A DNA stretch of 64,000 bases from Fluviicola taffensis DSM 16823 (lineage in GTDB: Bacteria; Bacteroidota; Bacteroidia; Flavobacteriales_D; Crocinitomicaceae), in NCBI RefSeq assembly GCF_000194605.1, contig NC_015321.1:3906001-3970000 (forward strand). The letters are read 5' to 3'. Shown piece after piece: positions 25,885-34,861 of this stretch. The notes beneath the pieces were generated by a model, which was not told where the DNA came from, did not search any database, and saw nothing but the letters and a program-made list of their open reading frames with translations. A program made the translations under genes and the position numbers. How positions within the stretch are numbered: the stretch's first letter is position 1; each line of letters begins with the position of its first letter.

Positions 25885-27093
25885 ATGGACAAACTGAACA
25901 CGAACTGGTTGGAATTTCACGAAAAAAGTAAATTCCGTCTTGTATTGCATTTACTCTACTTTTTTGCAGGGTTAATGTCCATTGTTACAATCGTTAATTT
26001 TTCCAACGAGCATTTTAGTGCGATGCCCAATTTCATAGCTGTAGGCATGTGTATATTGGGGTTGTTTGTTTTATATATTACTAAAAACTACCGTTTAGTA
26101 GGTGCGGTTTGCTCTATTCTGACCTTGGGAATTGTCTCCGGATCGTTCTTGTTTTTAAAAGCGACCCATTATCTCACTCCCATGTGGATGATTGTAAATA
26201 TTATGTTTACTTTCTTTATTCTTGGAAAGAAATGGGGAATTTCGATTTTGATTGCTCATTTCATGGTGTTGTTTTACTATCTGATTAACATTCATGAACG
26301 TAATATTGTTGCGGTTGAGTCGTTTTCTGGAAATGATGTAACTACTTTTATTCTGGAATATTCTATCGTTGGATTCGCAATTGCTTACATTTTAAATTTG
26401 TATGTTCGGACAACTTCATTTTCAAGAATTAATCTCGAAGAGAATAATCAGATACTTACTGATCAAAATAAGGTAATTTCAAAACAAAATTCGGAGATGG
26501 AGGTAATGCTTCGTGAAATTCATCACCGTGTAAAGAATAATCTCCAGATAATTACTAGTTTGCTGCGGCTTCAAGCGAATAATATGACGGAAAAGGATAG
26601 TGGTTCTTACCAAGAAGCGATCGATCGAATAAATGCAATGGCAATTATTCATGAGAAAATGTATCAATCTGGATCGTTGTCGAAATTTGATTTGGAAAAA
26701 TATTTTAAATCTCTAATTAACAGTTTGCTGACGAACTATTCTGTTGATAAACATCCTCAATTTTCTATTGAAGTAGAATTGGAAGATATGAAATCTAAGA
26801 GCATTGTTCCGCTTGCGCTATTGATGAATGAATTACTCTTGAATTCCCTCAAACATGCCTTTCGAAATCAAGATTATCCAAAGATTTCAATTGTATTAAG
26901 TCGAATTGAAGATGAAAAATCCAATCAATTTTTACTAGAATATAATGATAACGGAAAGTGGATTGAGGGGTCAACTTCGGCTTTTGGTACGGAGATTATT
27001 CAAGCTATGACAGAACAAATGGAAGGTGAATTAGAACTGACAAAGACAGATTTAGGAACGTTTTATGTGTTTCATTTGGCGAATTTGAGCTAA
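25885..27093 (+). CDS. Membrane sensor histidine kinase, HisKA_2 type
   Basis: 402 residues. Six hydrophobic segments in the first 175 residues (about 19-37, 48-66, 70-91, 100-118, 120-134, 152-173), a coiled-coil linker (about 180-210), the phosphoacceptor box EIHHRVKNNLQ with His213, and a HATPase domain with the N box LLMNELLLNSLKHAF and a degenerate G1 (YNDNGKW) and G2. No response regulator is adjacent, so it is an orphan kinase; the next genes encode DUF3820 and J-domain proteins just 9 bases on. The signal is unknown and has no extracytoplasmic sensor domain, so a membrane-embedded cue is likely. Confidence 0.88.
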   Translation: MDKLNTNWLEFHEKSKFRLVLHLLYFFAGLMSIVTIVNFSNEHFSAMPNFIAVGMCILGLFVLYITKNYRLVGAVCSILTLGIVSGSFLFLKATHYLTPMWMIVNIMFTFFILGKKWGISILIAHFMVLFYYLINIHERNIVAVESFSGNDVTTFILEYSIVGFAIAYILNLYVRTTSFSRINLEENNQILTDQNKVISKQNSEMEVMLREIHHRVKNNLQIITSLLRLQANNMTEKDSGSYQEAIDRINAMAIIHEKMYQSGSLSKFDLEKYFKSLINSLLTNYSVDKHPQFSIEVELEDMKSKSIVPLALLMNELLLNSLKHAFRNQDYPKISIVLSRIEDEKSNQFLLEYNDNGKWIEGSTSAFGTEIIQAMTEQMEGELELTKTDLGTFYVFHLANLS

Positions 27094-27102
27094 ATTCACT
27101 GT

Positions 27103-27315
27103 ATGGATGAACATCAATTAGTTTCGTTAGCAAAAGCTAAAATGCCATTTGGAAAATACAAAGACCGATTTTTGATTCATTTACCTGAAAACTACTTAGT
27201 TTGGTTCAAGCAAAATGGATTTCCAGCTGGAAAATTAGGGCAACAACTCGAATTGATGTATGAAATCAAATTGAATGGCCTGGAACATTTGATTTATCCT
27301 TTAATGCCTAAATGA
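27103..27315 (+). CDS. DUF3820-family protein
   Basis: 70 residues. Signature MPFGKYKDRFLIHLPENYLVWF is that of DUF3820, a small domain sometimes linked to exonuclease-like or quorum-regulated proteins in annotations; its function is not established. It starts 9 bases after the kinase gene and ends 10 bases before the first J-domain protein, so it is inside the same operon. Confidence 0.82.
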   Translation: MDEHQLVSLAKAKMPFGKYKDRFLIHLPENYLVWFKQNGFPAGKLGQQLELMYEIKLNGLEHLIYPLMPK

Positions 27316-27325
27316 TTTCAAATAG

Positions 27326-28126
27326 ATGTTGCAATTAATATATTTTATTTCGCGCTTTGGTGGGGCGGTAAGAATGTCGCCTGAAGAACGATTTTGGTGT
27401 GGAGTTATTGTTGCTGTAATTTTTGGCGGGGCATTTATTTACCTGGTTTACAGGCATATTTCAACAAGAGATCGCAGGTCTTGGGATAAAGGAATGATTC
27501 CAAAAAACTTTAAACCAACTCAAAAAAACATCTTAGAACTATTCATTGCAGCTTCTGGTGCAATTGTTAGAAGAGATATGGATAGTCATTACCTCAAGTT
27601 TTCATTTATAGACAAGTATTTAAAAGCAAATTTCGAAGATATTTATTATAATGCTGCTGCGTCTTATAATTATTCAATGAGACATGTTGTGAAAATTGAT
27701 TCTTTAGCCTCTTGGTCAAATAAGTATTTATCAAAAGAGTGGAAAATTAAATTGATCAATTTTTTAGCTGGAATTGCTGCTTACGATGGTGGAATCAATG
27801 ATGATGAACAACGTCATCTATTGGTTTTAATGACTAAAATGAATTTGGAACTCATAGATTTTGAACCGATTTATGCAGAAAAACTAACGCGAAAGAACGA
27901 GAGAATATATACAAATGAATCAAGTTATTCCAAGTTAGATTTCTTCTACAAAATTTTAGGGCTAGAGAAAACGGCTTCTATCGATGAAGTGAAAGCTGCT
28001 TACAGAAGATTGGTAAAATTGACGCATCCGGATCGTTTTGTGAATGAATCTCCTGAAATTCAGAAACATATGAGTGAAAAATTTAGAGAGGTTCAAACGG
28101 CTTATGAATTCATTGTAAATTCGTGA
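27326..28126 (+). CDS. DjlA-like membrane-anchored J-domain protein 1
   Basis: 266 residues. One N-terminal membrane helix (about 24-44), then a basic segment ([19 protein letters not shown]), a helical TerB-like middle domain (about 65-190) and a C-terminal J domain (about 208-266) with the HPD motif in [10 protein letters not shown]. This is the layout of DjlA, a co-chaperone that stimulates DnaK at the inner membrane. The stop is one base before the next paralogue. Start 27326 is assumed; an internal ATG at 27374 (MSPEERFW) is possible and keeps the helix. Confidence 0.82.
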   Translation: MLQLIYFISRFGGAVRMSPEERFWCGVIVAVIFGGAFIYLVYRHISTRDRRSWDKGMIPKNFKPTQKNILELFIAASGAIVRRDMDSHYLKFSFIDKYLKANFEDIYYNAAASYNYSMRHVVKIDSLASWSNKYLSKEWKIKLINFLAGIAAYDGGINDDEQRHLLVLMTKMNLELIDFEPIYAEKLTRKNERIYTNESSYSKLDFFYKILGLEKTASIDEVKAAYRRLVKLTHPDRFVNESPEIQKHMSEKFREVQTAYEFIVNS

Positions 28127-28127
28127 T

Positions 28128-28928
28128 ATGATATTGAGTTTTTTACTTTCATACGTCTCTAATTATGGGGGTGTCAAAAAGGATGAGCTAAATCCCTTAG
28201 TGGTCGTTTTTTTGCTTTTGATACCGGTGATTTTATTTGGGACTTACTTTTTTTACCTGAGATATAAGCAGAAGCATAAGATTGTTCATTGGCTAGGGAA
28301 GAGTTTTCCTATTTCTTATTCCGATTTTTCATTGAAAGAAGTTCAGATTGTTTTGGCTGTAGCAATGGTCAAGAGAGATCGGTATTTGTTGATGAATAAA
28401 CTGCATAAAATGAAGCAGTTTTCGCAAAAAAAATATTCTTCGAGAGAGTTAGATGTAGAGGAAATTATGGATGTGTTTCTGGATAGTAAAATTCCGGTGA
28501 TGGAACTGATGGAGTGGTGTAACAAACATATTTCGGATTTTCAAAAGCTAGAGACTTTTTTATTCCTGTCGGAAATTGCTTTGTTGGATAATCAATTAAT
28601 AGACAAGGAAAGGGAATATTTGCTTTTCATCATTCAAAAATTCACCATTAGAATACAGGATGTTCCTGATCACATTCAAAGTCAAATCTTCGATAGGCAT
28701 CAAAATAAAGAATCGATTAAGCCATCTGTATTTAGTTATCATTCTTATTATGAGGTGTTGGAACTTACAAAAGATGCCTCGTCTCAAGAAATTAAAACGG
28801 CCTACCGCAAAATGGTGAAGAAGTATCATCCGGATAGTCATCCTCATTTGGAATCAGGTGAGAAGAAAGAGTTAGCTAAGAAGTTTCAAGAAGTACAAGA
28901 GGCTTATGATACGTTAATGAATGCTTGA
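28128..28928 (+). CDS. DjlA-like membrane-anchored J-domain protein 2
   Basis: 266 residues, paralogue of the preceding gene. Membrane helix about 23-44, helical middle domain, and a J domain (about 205-266) with HPD in [13 protein letters not shown]. The middle domain has diverged ([16 protein letters not shown]), while the J domain is best conserved. It overlaps the next gene by four bases (ATGA), so the three are translationally coupled. Confidence 0.82.
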   Translation: MILSFLLSYVSNYGGVKKDELNPLVVVFLLLIPVILFGTYFFYLRYKQKHKIVHWLGKSFPISYSDFSLKEVQIVLAVAMVKRDRYLLMNKLHKMKQFSQKKYSSRELDVEEIMDVFLDSKIPVMELMEWCNKHISDFQKLETFLFLSEIALLDNQLIDKEREYLLFIIQKFTIRIQDVPDHIQSQIFDRHQNKESIKPSVFSYHSYYEVLELTKDASSQEIKTAYRKMVKKYHPDSHPHLESGEKKELAKKFQEVQEAYDTLMNA

Positions 28929-29704
28929 TGAATGTGCTAATTTTCATATCGTTGATTGTATTTTGTTTACTGACAATGCTGCTTTTGATAAGGTATCGCT
29001 CGGATATAAAACAACGCAAGATAAGTTCGGAACTTATTCTTAAGAGAAGTTTTCAGCCACCTTCTGGAAAGAAAACAGAGAGAATGGTTTTTCAAATCTA
29101 CCTATTACTTGCTGTTTGGGTAATCCGAAAAAATTCAATTAAATCAATTGAAAAACAGTCTTTTATAGTTGTTTATATCAATAAAAAGTTCAATATAGAA
29201 TCGCTTGTAATAGTGAACGAATTAGAGTTGGTTGAGGAGACATCTATTCATGTCAGAAGTGTTGCGAATTGGGTAGTTCAAAAAATGCCCGGATCTCAGG
29301 AGCGGGCAGAGTTAATTGATTTTTTAATTGATTTAGTTTTTGTAGATGGTGAATTGATTGATCGCGAATTCACGGCTTTAGTTCGCTTAGGGGAATTGAT
29401 TGGTGTTCAATCGATGTATATTGAAAAACGAGTAATCGAAAGCCGCAAACGAATTTTTGGACAATCTTCTGGTGAGTCCAGACTTCATGAGATTGCGAAT
29501 TCAGGAACTAGAAAGCGAATGGCGCTTGCAATCTTAGATTTGAATACCAATGCCACAGAAGATGATATCAAGAAAAGTTATCGCCGATTAGTGAAAAAAT
29601 ATCATCCTGATAGAAATCTGGATCTGTCGGAGCAGGAGAGGGGTGAGTTTGCTCAGCGTTTTTTGGAGATTCAAGACGCTTATGAAGAGCTTTCTTCCAA
29701 TTAA
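28925..29704 (+). CDS. DjlA-like membrane-anchored J-domain protein 3
   Basis: 259 residues, third tandem paralogue. The membrane helix is at the very N-terminus (about 2-22), shorter than in copies 1 and 2. The middle domain includes [20 protein letters not shown], a TerB-like metal-binding acidic helix pattern, and the C-terminal J domain has HPD in [13 protein letters not shown] followed by [10 protein letters not shown]-like helix III. It ends the operon; no hairpin terminator is obvious in the 189 bases that follow. Confidence 0.82.
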   Translation: MMNVLIFISLIVFCLLTMLLLIRYRSDIKQRKISSELILKRSFQPPSGKKTERMVFQIYLLLAVWVIRKNSIKSIEKQSFIVVYINKKFNIESLVIVNELELVEETSIHVRSVANWVVQKMPGSQERAELIDFLIDLVFVDGELIDREFTALVRLGELIGVQSMYIEKRVIESRKRIFGQSSGESRLHEIANSGTRKRMALAILDLNTNATEDDIKKSYRRLVKKYHPDRNLDLSEQERGEFAQRFLEIQDAYEELSSN

Positions 29705-29893
29705 TTTGAAGTTAAAATCACAAATGTATTTTAGGTGTAATCAATTGATTTTCATTTAAATATGATGGTTATTTAAAATGGTCAATTAAATCTTTTTTTA
29801 TTTATTTTGCTTTTTTTTGATTGAATATGTAACCTAATATAGAACTGTGGCGTAAATGGGTCAAAACAGGATCGTATTTAAGTTTTATATAAT

Positions 29894-30082
29894 ATGGAAA
29901 GCACAATGATTAATAACGCAATTAGCTTGGCAAAAAACAAATTGGAGCGCCACAAAGCAATGGGAAGAAATAGCAACTTGAGTATTATTGAGGTTGCTCA
30001 ATTAATGGATTTGGTTACATTTGGACCAGATATGCCACAGGTTCATAATAGCATGCTTTTCTTTAATTACAGCTCGAATTGA
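29894..30082 (+). CDS. Small protein of unknown function
   Basis: 62 residues: a helical basic first half (SLAKNKLERHKAMGRNS) and a hydrophobic, Met- and Phe-rich end (NSMLFFNYSSN). No signal peptide or domain is recognised. Support for a real gene comes from the strong terminator 20 bases after the stop and the clean codon use. An alternative start at the second Met (residue 5) is equally possible. Confidence 0.6.
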   Translation: MESTMINNAISLAKNKLERHKAMGRNSNLSIIEVAQLMDLVTFGPDMPQVHNSMLFFNYSSN

Positions 30083-30101
30083 TAGATTAAAAGATATTTT
30101 T

Positions 30102-30133
30102 AAGGGAATTCGTTTTGGCGAATTCCCTTTTTT
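30102..30133 (+). terminator. Rho-independent terminator
   Basis: AAGGGAATTCG (30102-30112), loop TTTTGG, CGAATTCCCTT (30119-30129), then TTTTTT: an 11-bp perfect stem. Confidence 0.9.
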
Positions 30134-30192
30134 TATTCCGTTTTGTTACAAATGTGAATATTTGTAAATTTAGAATTGTAGTTTTTGTATTG

Positions 30193-30200
30193 TACATTTG
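30193..30200 (+). promoter_or_regulatory. -7 element (TACATTTG) of the XRE gene
   Basis: TACATTTG is followed by four bases (TAAC) and then the ATG at 30205, so a leaderless mRNA is expected. Confidence 0.6.
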
Positions 30201-30204
30201 TAAC

Positions 30205-30588
30205 ATGGAGATTAAAGATCGTTTACGTATGATAATGGATTCGCACAAACTAAATGCGGGTTCTTTTGCAGATAGAATTGGGGTTCAGCGTTCAAATGTA
30301 AGTCATGTGTTAAGTGGACGAAATAAGCCAAGTTTTGATTTTGTTGAGAAGTTATTGCAGGCGTTTCCACGTGTTTCGGCTGAATGGCTTTTTACAGGTA
30401 GGCAGTCAAAGTCTGATTCGAATGATTTATTTACTGCGCAAGATGTTGTTTCTTTAACTCAATCGCTTTCTAAGCAATCATCTGTTGATTCTTCCTTGTT
30501 GGCTGTTGTAACTGAGAAAAGGATTGTTAAAACAATTATTTTCTACGAAGATTTTACGTTTGATGTGTTTTTGCCTAGTGAGAAATGA
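30205..30588 (+). CDS. XRE-family transcriptional regulator
   Basis: 127 residues from ATG 30205; upstream in-frame codons would run through the promoter and preceding terminator and are rejected. The helix-turn-helix is at about 5-60 ([33 protein letters not shown]), typical of Cro/C1-type DNA-binding proteins with an EWLFTG end as in many Bacteroidota regulators. The C-terminal half (Ser-rich linker then VEKR...[13 protein letters not shown]) may be a dimerisation part. Its 3' end overlaps that of mnmA by 14 bases on opposite strands. Confidence 0.86.
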   Translation: MEIKDRLRMIMDSHKLNAGSFADRIGVQRSNVSHVLSGRNKPSFDFVEKLLQAFPRVSAEWLFTGRQSKSDSNDLFTAQDVVSLTQSLSKQSSVDSSLLAVVTEKRIVKTIIFYEDFTFDVFLPSEK

Positions 30589-31753
30589 TTCCTGAACCTA
30601 TTAATTCGTCTTCGTTATAGAATGCGGCAAATTGACCTGGAGTAATTCCGCGTTGTTTTTGATTGAAAAGAATGTAAAATCCATCTTGTAAACGTGTTAA
30701 AGTTCCTTTTTGAAAGGATTGGCGGTATCTGATTCGAATATCAAACTCTTTCGAATCTCCTATATTCATCTCGAATGTTGGGTTGATCCAGTGCATTTCG
30801 GATGTTTCGATTTTTAAAGCCCATTTGTTTAGTCCTGGATGTTCGTCTTTCTGACCGGAATAAACGGTATTTGTGGTTGTGTCAATTCCGATGACGAATG
30901 AAGGGTTTGGTCGCCCTCCGATATTCAATCCTTTTCGTTGACCAATCGTGTAATAATGAGCTCCAATGTGTTTTTCAACTTCAATTCCCATATCGGGTGA
31001 GTAGATGAATTCTTTGCTTAGCTCAATAACGTTATTTAGGTTAACTGGAATGGTTGAGTAATTTAAAAATTGATTATCTAATTCATTTATTTCTATTATT
31101 TTACCGTATTTTACTTCAAGTTTTTGTTGGAGAAATTCAGGTAAAGATATTTTTCCTACAAAGCACAATCCTTGAGAATCTTTTTTGTCTGCGGTTACAA
31201 GTCCGATTTCTTTCGCAATCGCTCTCACTTCTGATTTTTGAAGGTTTCCAATAGGAAAAAGGGCTTTTGATAATTGGTCTTGAGATAGCTGGCAAAGAAA
31301 GTAAGATTGGTCTTTGTTTGGATCCAATCCAGTTAATAGGTGGTGAATCCCGTCTTCTGTTGTTATTTTTCGGCAATAATGTCCCGTAGCGACGAAATCT
31401 GCGCCGAGTTCCATAGCTGCTTTTAAAAACACGTCAAACTTGATTTCTCGGTTACATAGAACGTCTGGGTTTGGAGTTCTTCCAGCTTCGTATTCTGCGA
31501 ACATGTAGTCTACGATGCGTTCTTTGTATTCTTTGCTTAAGTCGAGTACTTGAAATGGAATTCCGAGCTGTTCGGCGATTAAGAGCGCATCATTACTGTC
31601 GTCTATCCAGGGACAATCGTTTGATAGCGTAACAGTTTCATCATGCCAATTGCGCATGAAAAGTCCAATAACCTCATATCCTTCTTGTTGAAGTAAATGT
31701 GCTGTAACACTTGAATCTACACCACCAGACAAACCAACAACTACTCTTTTCAT
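30575..31753 (-). CDS. mnmA: tRNA-specific 2-thiouridylase MnmA
   Basis: 392 residues. Thiolates U34 of tRNA-Lys, -Glu and -Gln using ATP and a persulfide relay. The PP-loop GLSGGVDSS is at 7-15, the catalytic cysteines are Cys100 ([12 protein letters not shown]) and Cys197 (QGLCFVGK), and the C-terminal beta domain runs about 290-390. Length is slightly above the usual 360-370 because of an insertion near 210-250. The -7 element lies four bases before the ATG. It converges with and overlaps the XRE gene by 14 bases. Confidence 0.95.
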   Translation of the reverse strand: MKRVVVGLSGGVDSSVTAHLLQQEGYEVIGLFMRNWHDETVTLSNDCPWIDDSNDALLIAEQLGIPFQVLDLSKEYKERIVDYMFAEYEAGRTPNPDVLCNREIKFDVFLKAAMELGADFVATGHYCRKITTEDGIHHLLTGLDPNKDQSYFLCQLSQDQLSKALFPIGNLQKSEVRAIAKEIGLVTADKKDSQGLCFVGKISLPEFLQQKLEVKYGKIIEINELDNQFLNYSTIPVNLNNVIELSKEFIYSPDMGIEVEKHIGAHYYTIGQRKGLNIGGRPNPSFVIGIDTTTNTVYSGQKDEHPGLNKWALKIETSEMHWINPTFEMNIGDSKEFDIRIRYRQSFQKGTLTRLQDGFYILFNQKQRGITPGQFAAFYNEDELIGSGIISH

Positions 31754-31757
31754 GGTG

Positions 31758-31765
31758 CAAATTTA
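31758..31765 (-). promoter_or_regulatory. -7 element (TAAATTTG) of mnmA
   Basis: Minus-strand TAAATTTG, four bases (CACC), then the ATG at 31753. Confidence 0.6.
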
Positions 31766-32166
31766 CGAACTTTTGAAAAGCGAATTGGGAATTTCAATTT
31801 CTTTCAATAAATTAACAGTTACAAAAGTGAATTATTTATTGATACATTTGTATCTAAAGCAAAATAACTCTGAAACTGGGTGTGTGGAACTTGATTTTGT
31901 TTCCAGTTGTTCAAAAAAGTTCAAAAGTGTTCAAGAGGTTCAAAAGATTAAATAAATTAAAAAGGTTTTAATTGAACTATTGAACTATTGAACTATTGAA
32001 CTATTGAACTATTGAACTATTGAACTATTGAACTATTGAACTATTGAACTATTGAACTATTGAACTATTGAACTATTGAACTATTGAACTATTGAACTAT
32101 TGAACTATTGAACCATTTTAAACTCTAAATAATCGTTAACGGAACCAAAACCCTGAAAAAAAGTCA
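31766..32166. other. Divergent intergenic region holding GTTCAA repeats and an octamer array
   Basis: 425 bp between the mnmA start and the 32179 gene. It holds four spaced GTTCAA motifs (31909-31943), the tandem octamer array described separately, and little else. An open frame of 67 residues exists on the plus strand (from 31752) but starts inside mnmA and has no promoter or family, so I do not call it. Confidence 0.6.
31973..32113. repeat. Tandem octamer repeat (TGAACTAT) x17
   Basis: Seventeen perfect copies of TGAACTAT at 31973-32108 and a partial copy to 32113, uninterrupted. It is in the shared upstream region of mnmA and the secreted-protein gene at 32179, ending 54 bases before that gene's -7 element. 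Such an array is expected to gain or lose units by slippage. Confidence 0.95.
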
Positions 32167-32174
32167 TATTTTCG
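32167..32174 (+). promoter_or_regulatory. -7 element (TATTTTCG)
   Basis: TATTTTCG, a TTCG variant, followed by four bases (CTAC) and the ATG at 32179. Confidence 0.45.
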
Positions 32175-32178
32175 CTAC

Positions 32179-32904
32179 ATGAAGCTGATTGTTCTCGTTA
32201 TAGCGTTTATAGCAACATCGACCGCTTTTTCTCAAACATGCAACAAGGTTTGGTTAAAAGGGAAAGTCGAGGATACTTTGAATAGATTTTCATTTTTGAA
32301 TTTGATGGTTGTCAATACATCAACTGGTGAAGGAGTTTTTGGTCAGCCAAATGGTTCTTTTGGTGTTTATGTTGGGAATAACGATTCGATTGTTCTTTCG
32401 GTGAAAGGATACAATCGTTTTGGATTCCGTGTTGTAGGTGATTCTTCGTGTCAGTTTGAAGTGCATGCAATTGTTGAAAGGAAAGCAAGAGAAATTGATG
32501 AAGTAGTTATTAAGCCCTTAAAGTCATTGCAGCAAATCAAAGAAGAACGTGCTGATTTAGCTTTGAGGGAAACCCGAACAATTAATGGGTTAGAGGTTAT
32601 TCAAAGTCCTATTACGGCTTTGTATCAGCGGTTTTCCAAGAGAGAGAAAACAAAAGCTTTAATTGCTGAAATGGAATACAGGGATTCTCAGGAAGAGATT
32701 GTTCAAGAGTTGCTTAAATTGTATGTTTCGTATGATATTATCAAATTAAAACCAGATGATTTTATTGATTTCATTCATTTTATGGCAATTGATGAAAACT
32801 TCCTAAAGTCAGCTACAGATATTGAATTAATTACTTTTATGAAAGATAAATTGGAGCATTACCTGTTAATTCATCCAGAGAAAGAGGGAGAATATCAGAA
32901 ATAA
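32179..32904 (+). CDS. Secreted protein with carboxypeptidase-regulatory-like domain
   Basis: 241 residues. Signal peptide about 1-18 (ending STAFSQ). Residues about 22-95 form a prealbumin-like beta domain (KGKVEDTLNRFSFLNLMVV, NGSFGVYVG), followed by a conserved-looking EIDEVVIKPLKSLQQIKEER linker that resembles the start of a TonB plug, then a helical C-terminus without barrel. Such short carboxypeptidase-regulatory proteins are frequent in Bacteroidota; function unknown. Its upstream region carries the octamer array. Confidence 0.75.
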   Translation: MKLIVLVIAFIATSTAFSQTCNKVWLKGKVEDTLNRFSFLNLMVVNTSTGEGVFGQPNGSFGVYVGNNDSIVLSVKGYNRFGFRVVGDSSCQFEVHAIVERKAREIDEVVIKPLKSLQQIKEERADLALRETRTINGLEVIQSPITALYQRFSKREKTKALIAEMEYRDSQEEIVQELLKLYVSYDIIKLKPDDFIDFIHFMAIDENFLKSATDIELITFMKDKLEHYLLIHPEKEGEYQK

Positions 32905-32915
32905 AAGTAATGATC

Positions 32916-32956
32916 AATTATCAAGAATATCTGAATAATTCAATTTCTTGATAATT
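32916..32956. terminator. Bidirectional hairpin between convergent genes
   Basis: AATTATCAAGAA (32916-32927) and TTCTTGATAATT (32945-32956) are a perfect 12-bp inverted repeat with a 17-base loop between the 32179 gene and the ABC exporter gene. Confidence 0.6.
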
Positions 32957-32985
32957 CTGGAATTGATAATTTCTAATTCTTGTTC

Positions 32986-34767
32986 TTAGTCTTCAAAAAC
33001 ATTCGGTTCTTCCATCAATTGCTTATCGTACAATTCACGGTATAATCCAGCTTTTCGCAATAAATTTTCTGGTTTTCCTTCTTCTACAATTTTTCCATCT
33101 TCCAGAACTAGGATGTAATTCGCGTTGCGAAGACTTGAAATTCGATGACTTACAATCACTGATGTTGTTTGATGTTCTTGGTTTAAACGTTTTAAATTTC
33201 CAAGTATAATCTCTTCTGTTTCGGTATCAACTGCCGATAAACAATCGTCTAGAAGTAAAATTTGAGGCTTTCGAATCAATGCGCGTGCAATGCTTACACG
33301 TTGTTTTTGTCCACCAGAAAGATTGACTCCACGTTCTCCTAGTAATGTTTCGAATTTATCTGAAAATGCTTCGACATTGTGCAGTACGTGTGCGTTTTTG
33401 GCAGCTTCTACAATGCGTTCTTCAGAGACTTCTTCATCTTCCAATACTCCAAAAGCGATGTTGTTGTAGATTGTATCTGAAAAAAGAAATACATCCTGAG
33501 GAACAATTGCACTGTTTTTTCGGAATTCGCTTAAGTTAATAGCTGACAGTTTTTCTGAATTATAAAGAATCTCTCCTGAAGTTGGATCCAACTGGCGAAC
33601 AATCAATTGTAATAAAGTTGATTTTCCAGAGCCTGTTTTTCCAATAATACCAAGTGTTTCGCCTGGTTTTAATTTGAAATTAATATTCGATAATACATTC
33701 GGAAGATCCTCTCTGTATTTAAAAGAGGTGTCTTTGAATACGATTTCTTGAAATGGTTCAATCGGCTCTTTTGAAGGATTTTTAATCGCAGGTTCTGTTT
33801 TCAAGAATTCATTGATTCGTTCCTGTGAAGCTGCTGCGCGTTGATTAATACTTGTAACCCAACCAATACTTGCAAATGGCCATGTTAAATTGTAGATGAT
33901 TAGAATAAAGGTGAGAATTTCTCCAGGTTTCAAATTACTTGTCTTACCGAAAATAATGAGGCCACCCATATAGATGGTTAGCAGGGTACTTGTTCCAATG
34001 AGAAGGGATATGGTTGGCATGAATAAGGCATTTGTACGAACCAATTTCATGGTTTTGTGCAAATAAGAATTCGAACTTGTTTCAAAATTCTTCCGAGCGT
34101 GCTTTTCTTGAATGTAAGCCTTAATTACTCGAATTCCTGAAAAACTTTCTTGTGCCAAAGTACTTAAACGTGATTGTTCTTGTTGAACTTCTTTACTTAA
34201 TCGATTCATTCTGTTGGATACCAGATAAATAAGAACTGCCATAACCGGAAGAGGAGCCAGAGCGTAAAGAGCCAATTCTGTATTGATCTTCAACATTTGA
34301 TATAAGTTGAAAGGGAAGAGAGCAATCAAATTTACCGTGTACATAATTCCTGGTCCAAGGTATTGACGCACTTGAGAAACATCCTCCGAAATACGATTCA
34401 TTAAATCTCCGGTAGATTGTCTTTTATAGAAGCTGTAATCTAGTTGTTGGTATTTCTCAAAAATCTCATTTTTCAAATCGAATTCAATGTAGCGCGACAT
34501 CACAATGAGTGTTTGACGGGTCAGAAATAAGAAAAATCCCTTAATTATGTTAAAAAGTATGATGAGTCCAGCAAGGCTAATTGCTGTCCAAAATAGGCTT
34601 TGACCCAAAGTAGATTCTTTTTCTCCTTTTAGAATATCAATGGATTCGCCGACCATAACAGGAATTTTCGCAGCGAAGTAGTTGTTAATTACGATAAAGA
34701 GGATACCAAGTAGCAAACGCCAACGGTATTTGAAGAAATATTTGTTTAAATAGCTTAGAGACTTCAT
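32986..34767 (-). CDS. ABC exporter, fused permease and ATPase (MsbA/Sav1866 type)
   Basis: 593 residues. Six membrane helices lie in the first 310 residues (YRWRLLLGILFIVINNYFA start, LIILFNIIKGFFLFL, and so on). The ATPase domain has Walker A GKTGSGKST, Q loop in VPQDVFLFSDTI, signature LSGGQKQR, Walker B LLLDDCLSAVD and the H loop (VSHRISS). Homodimeric lipid flippase or multidrug exporter; substrate unknown. It is divergent from leucine dehydrogenase, an arrangement often conserved in Flavobacteriia. Confidence 0.92.
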   Translation of the reverse strand: MKSLSYLNKYFFKYRWRLLLGILFIVINNYFAAKIPVMVGESIDILKGEKESTLGQSLFWTAISLAGLIILFNIIKGFFLFLTRQTLIVMSRYIEFDLKNEIFEKYQQLDYSFYKRQSTGDLMNRISEDVSQVRQYLGPGIMYTVNLIALFPFNLYQMLKINTELALYALAPLPVMAVLIYLVSNRMNRLSKEVQQEQSRLSTLAQESFSGIRVIKAYIQEKHARKNFETSSNSYLHKTMKLVRTNALFMPTISLLIGTSTLLTIYMGGLIIFGKTSNLKPGEILTFILIIYNLTWPFASIGWVTSINQRAAASQERINEFLKTEPAIKNPSKEPIEPFQEIVFKDTSFKYREDLPNVLSNINFKLKPGETLGIIGKTGSGKSTLLQLIVRQLDPTSGEILYNSEKLSAINLSEFRKNSAIVPQDVFLFSDTIYNNIAFGVLEDEEVSEERIVEAAKNAHVLHNVEAFSDKFETLLGERGVNLSGGQKQRVSIARALIRKPQILLLDDCLSAVDTETEEIILGNLKRLNQEHQTTSVIVSHRISSLRNANYILVLEDGKIVEEGKPENLLRKAGLYRELYDKQLMEEPNVFED

Positions 34768-34780
34768 TCGATAAATTTCC

Positions 34781-34788
34781 TATTTTTG
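34781..34788 (+). promoter_or_regulatory. -7 element (TATTTTTG) of the leucine dehydrogenase operon
   Basis: TATTTTTG with a leader of about 73 bases before the ATG at 34862. Confidence 0.45.
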
Positions 34789-34861
34789 CGAGCGCTAATG
34801 CGATTTTGTTCGAATTACAAAATTAGCCATTCGCATTGAAATAAAAGATTAAAAGTCGCGT

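Noticed and set aside
30115-30204. Longer N-terminus for the XRE gene
   Set aside because: It would be read through a terminator and the -7 element; the HTH domain begins just after 30205.
31752-31955. Plus-strand open frame of 67 codons between mnmA and the 32179 gene
   Set aside because: It begins inside mnmA on the opposite strand, lacks a promoter or family, and ends in the GTTCAA repeats.
31973-32113. CRISPR array
   Set aside because: The units are eight bases with no spacers and no cas genes are near.
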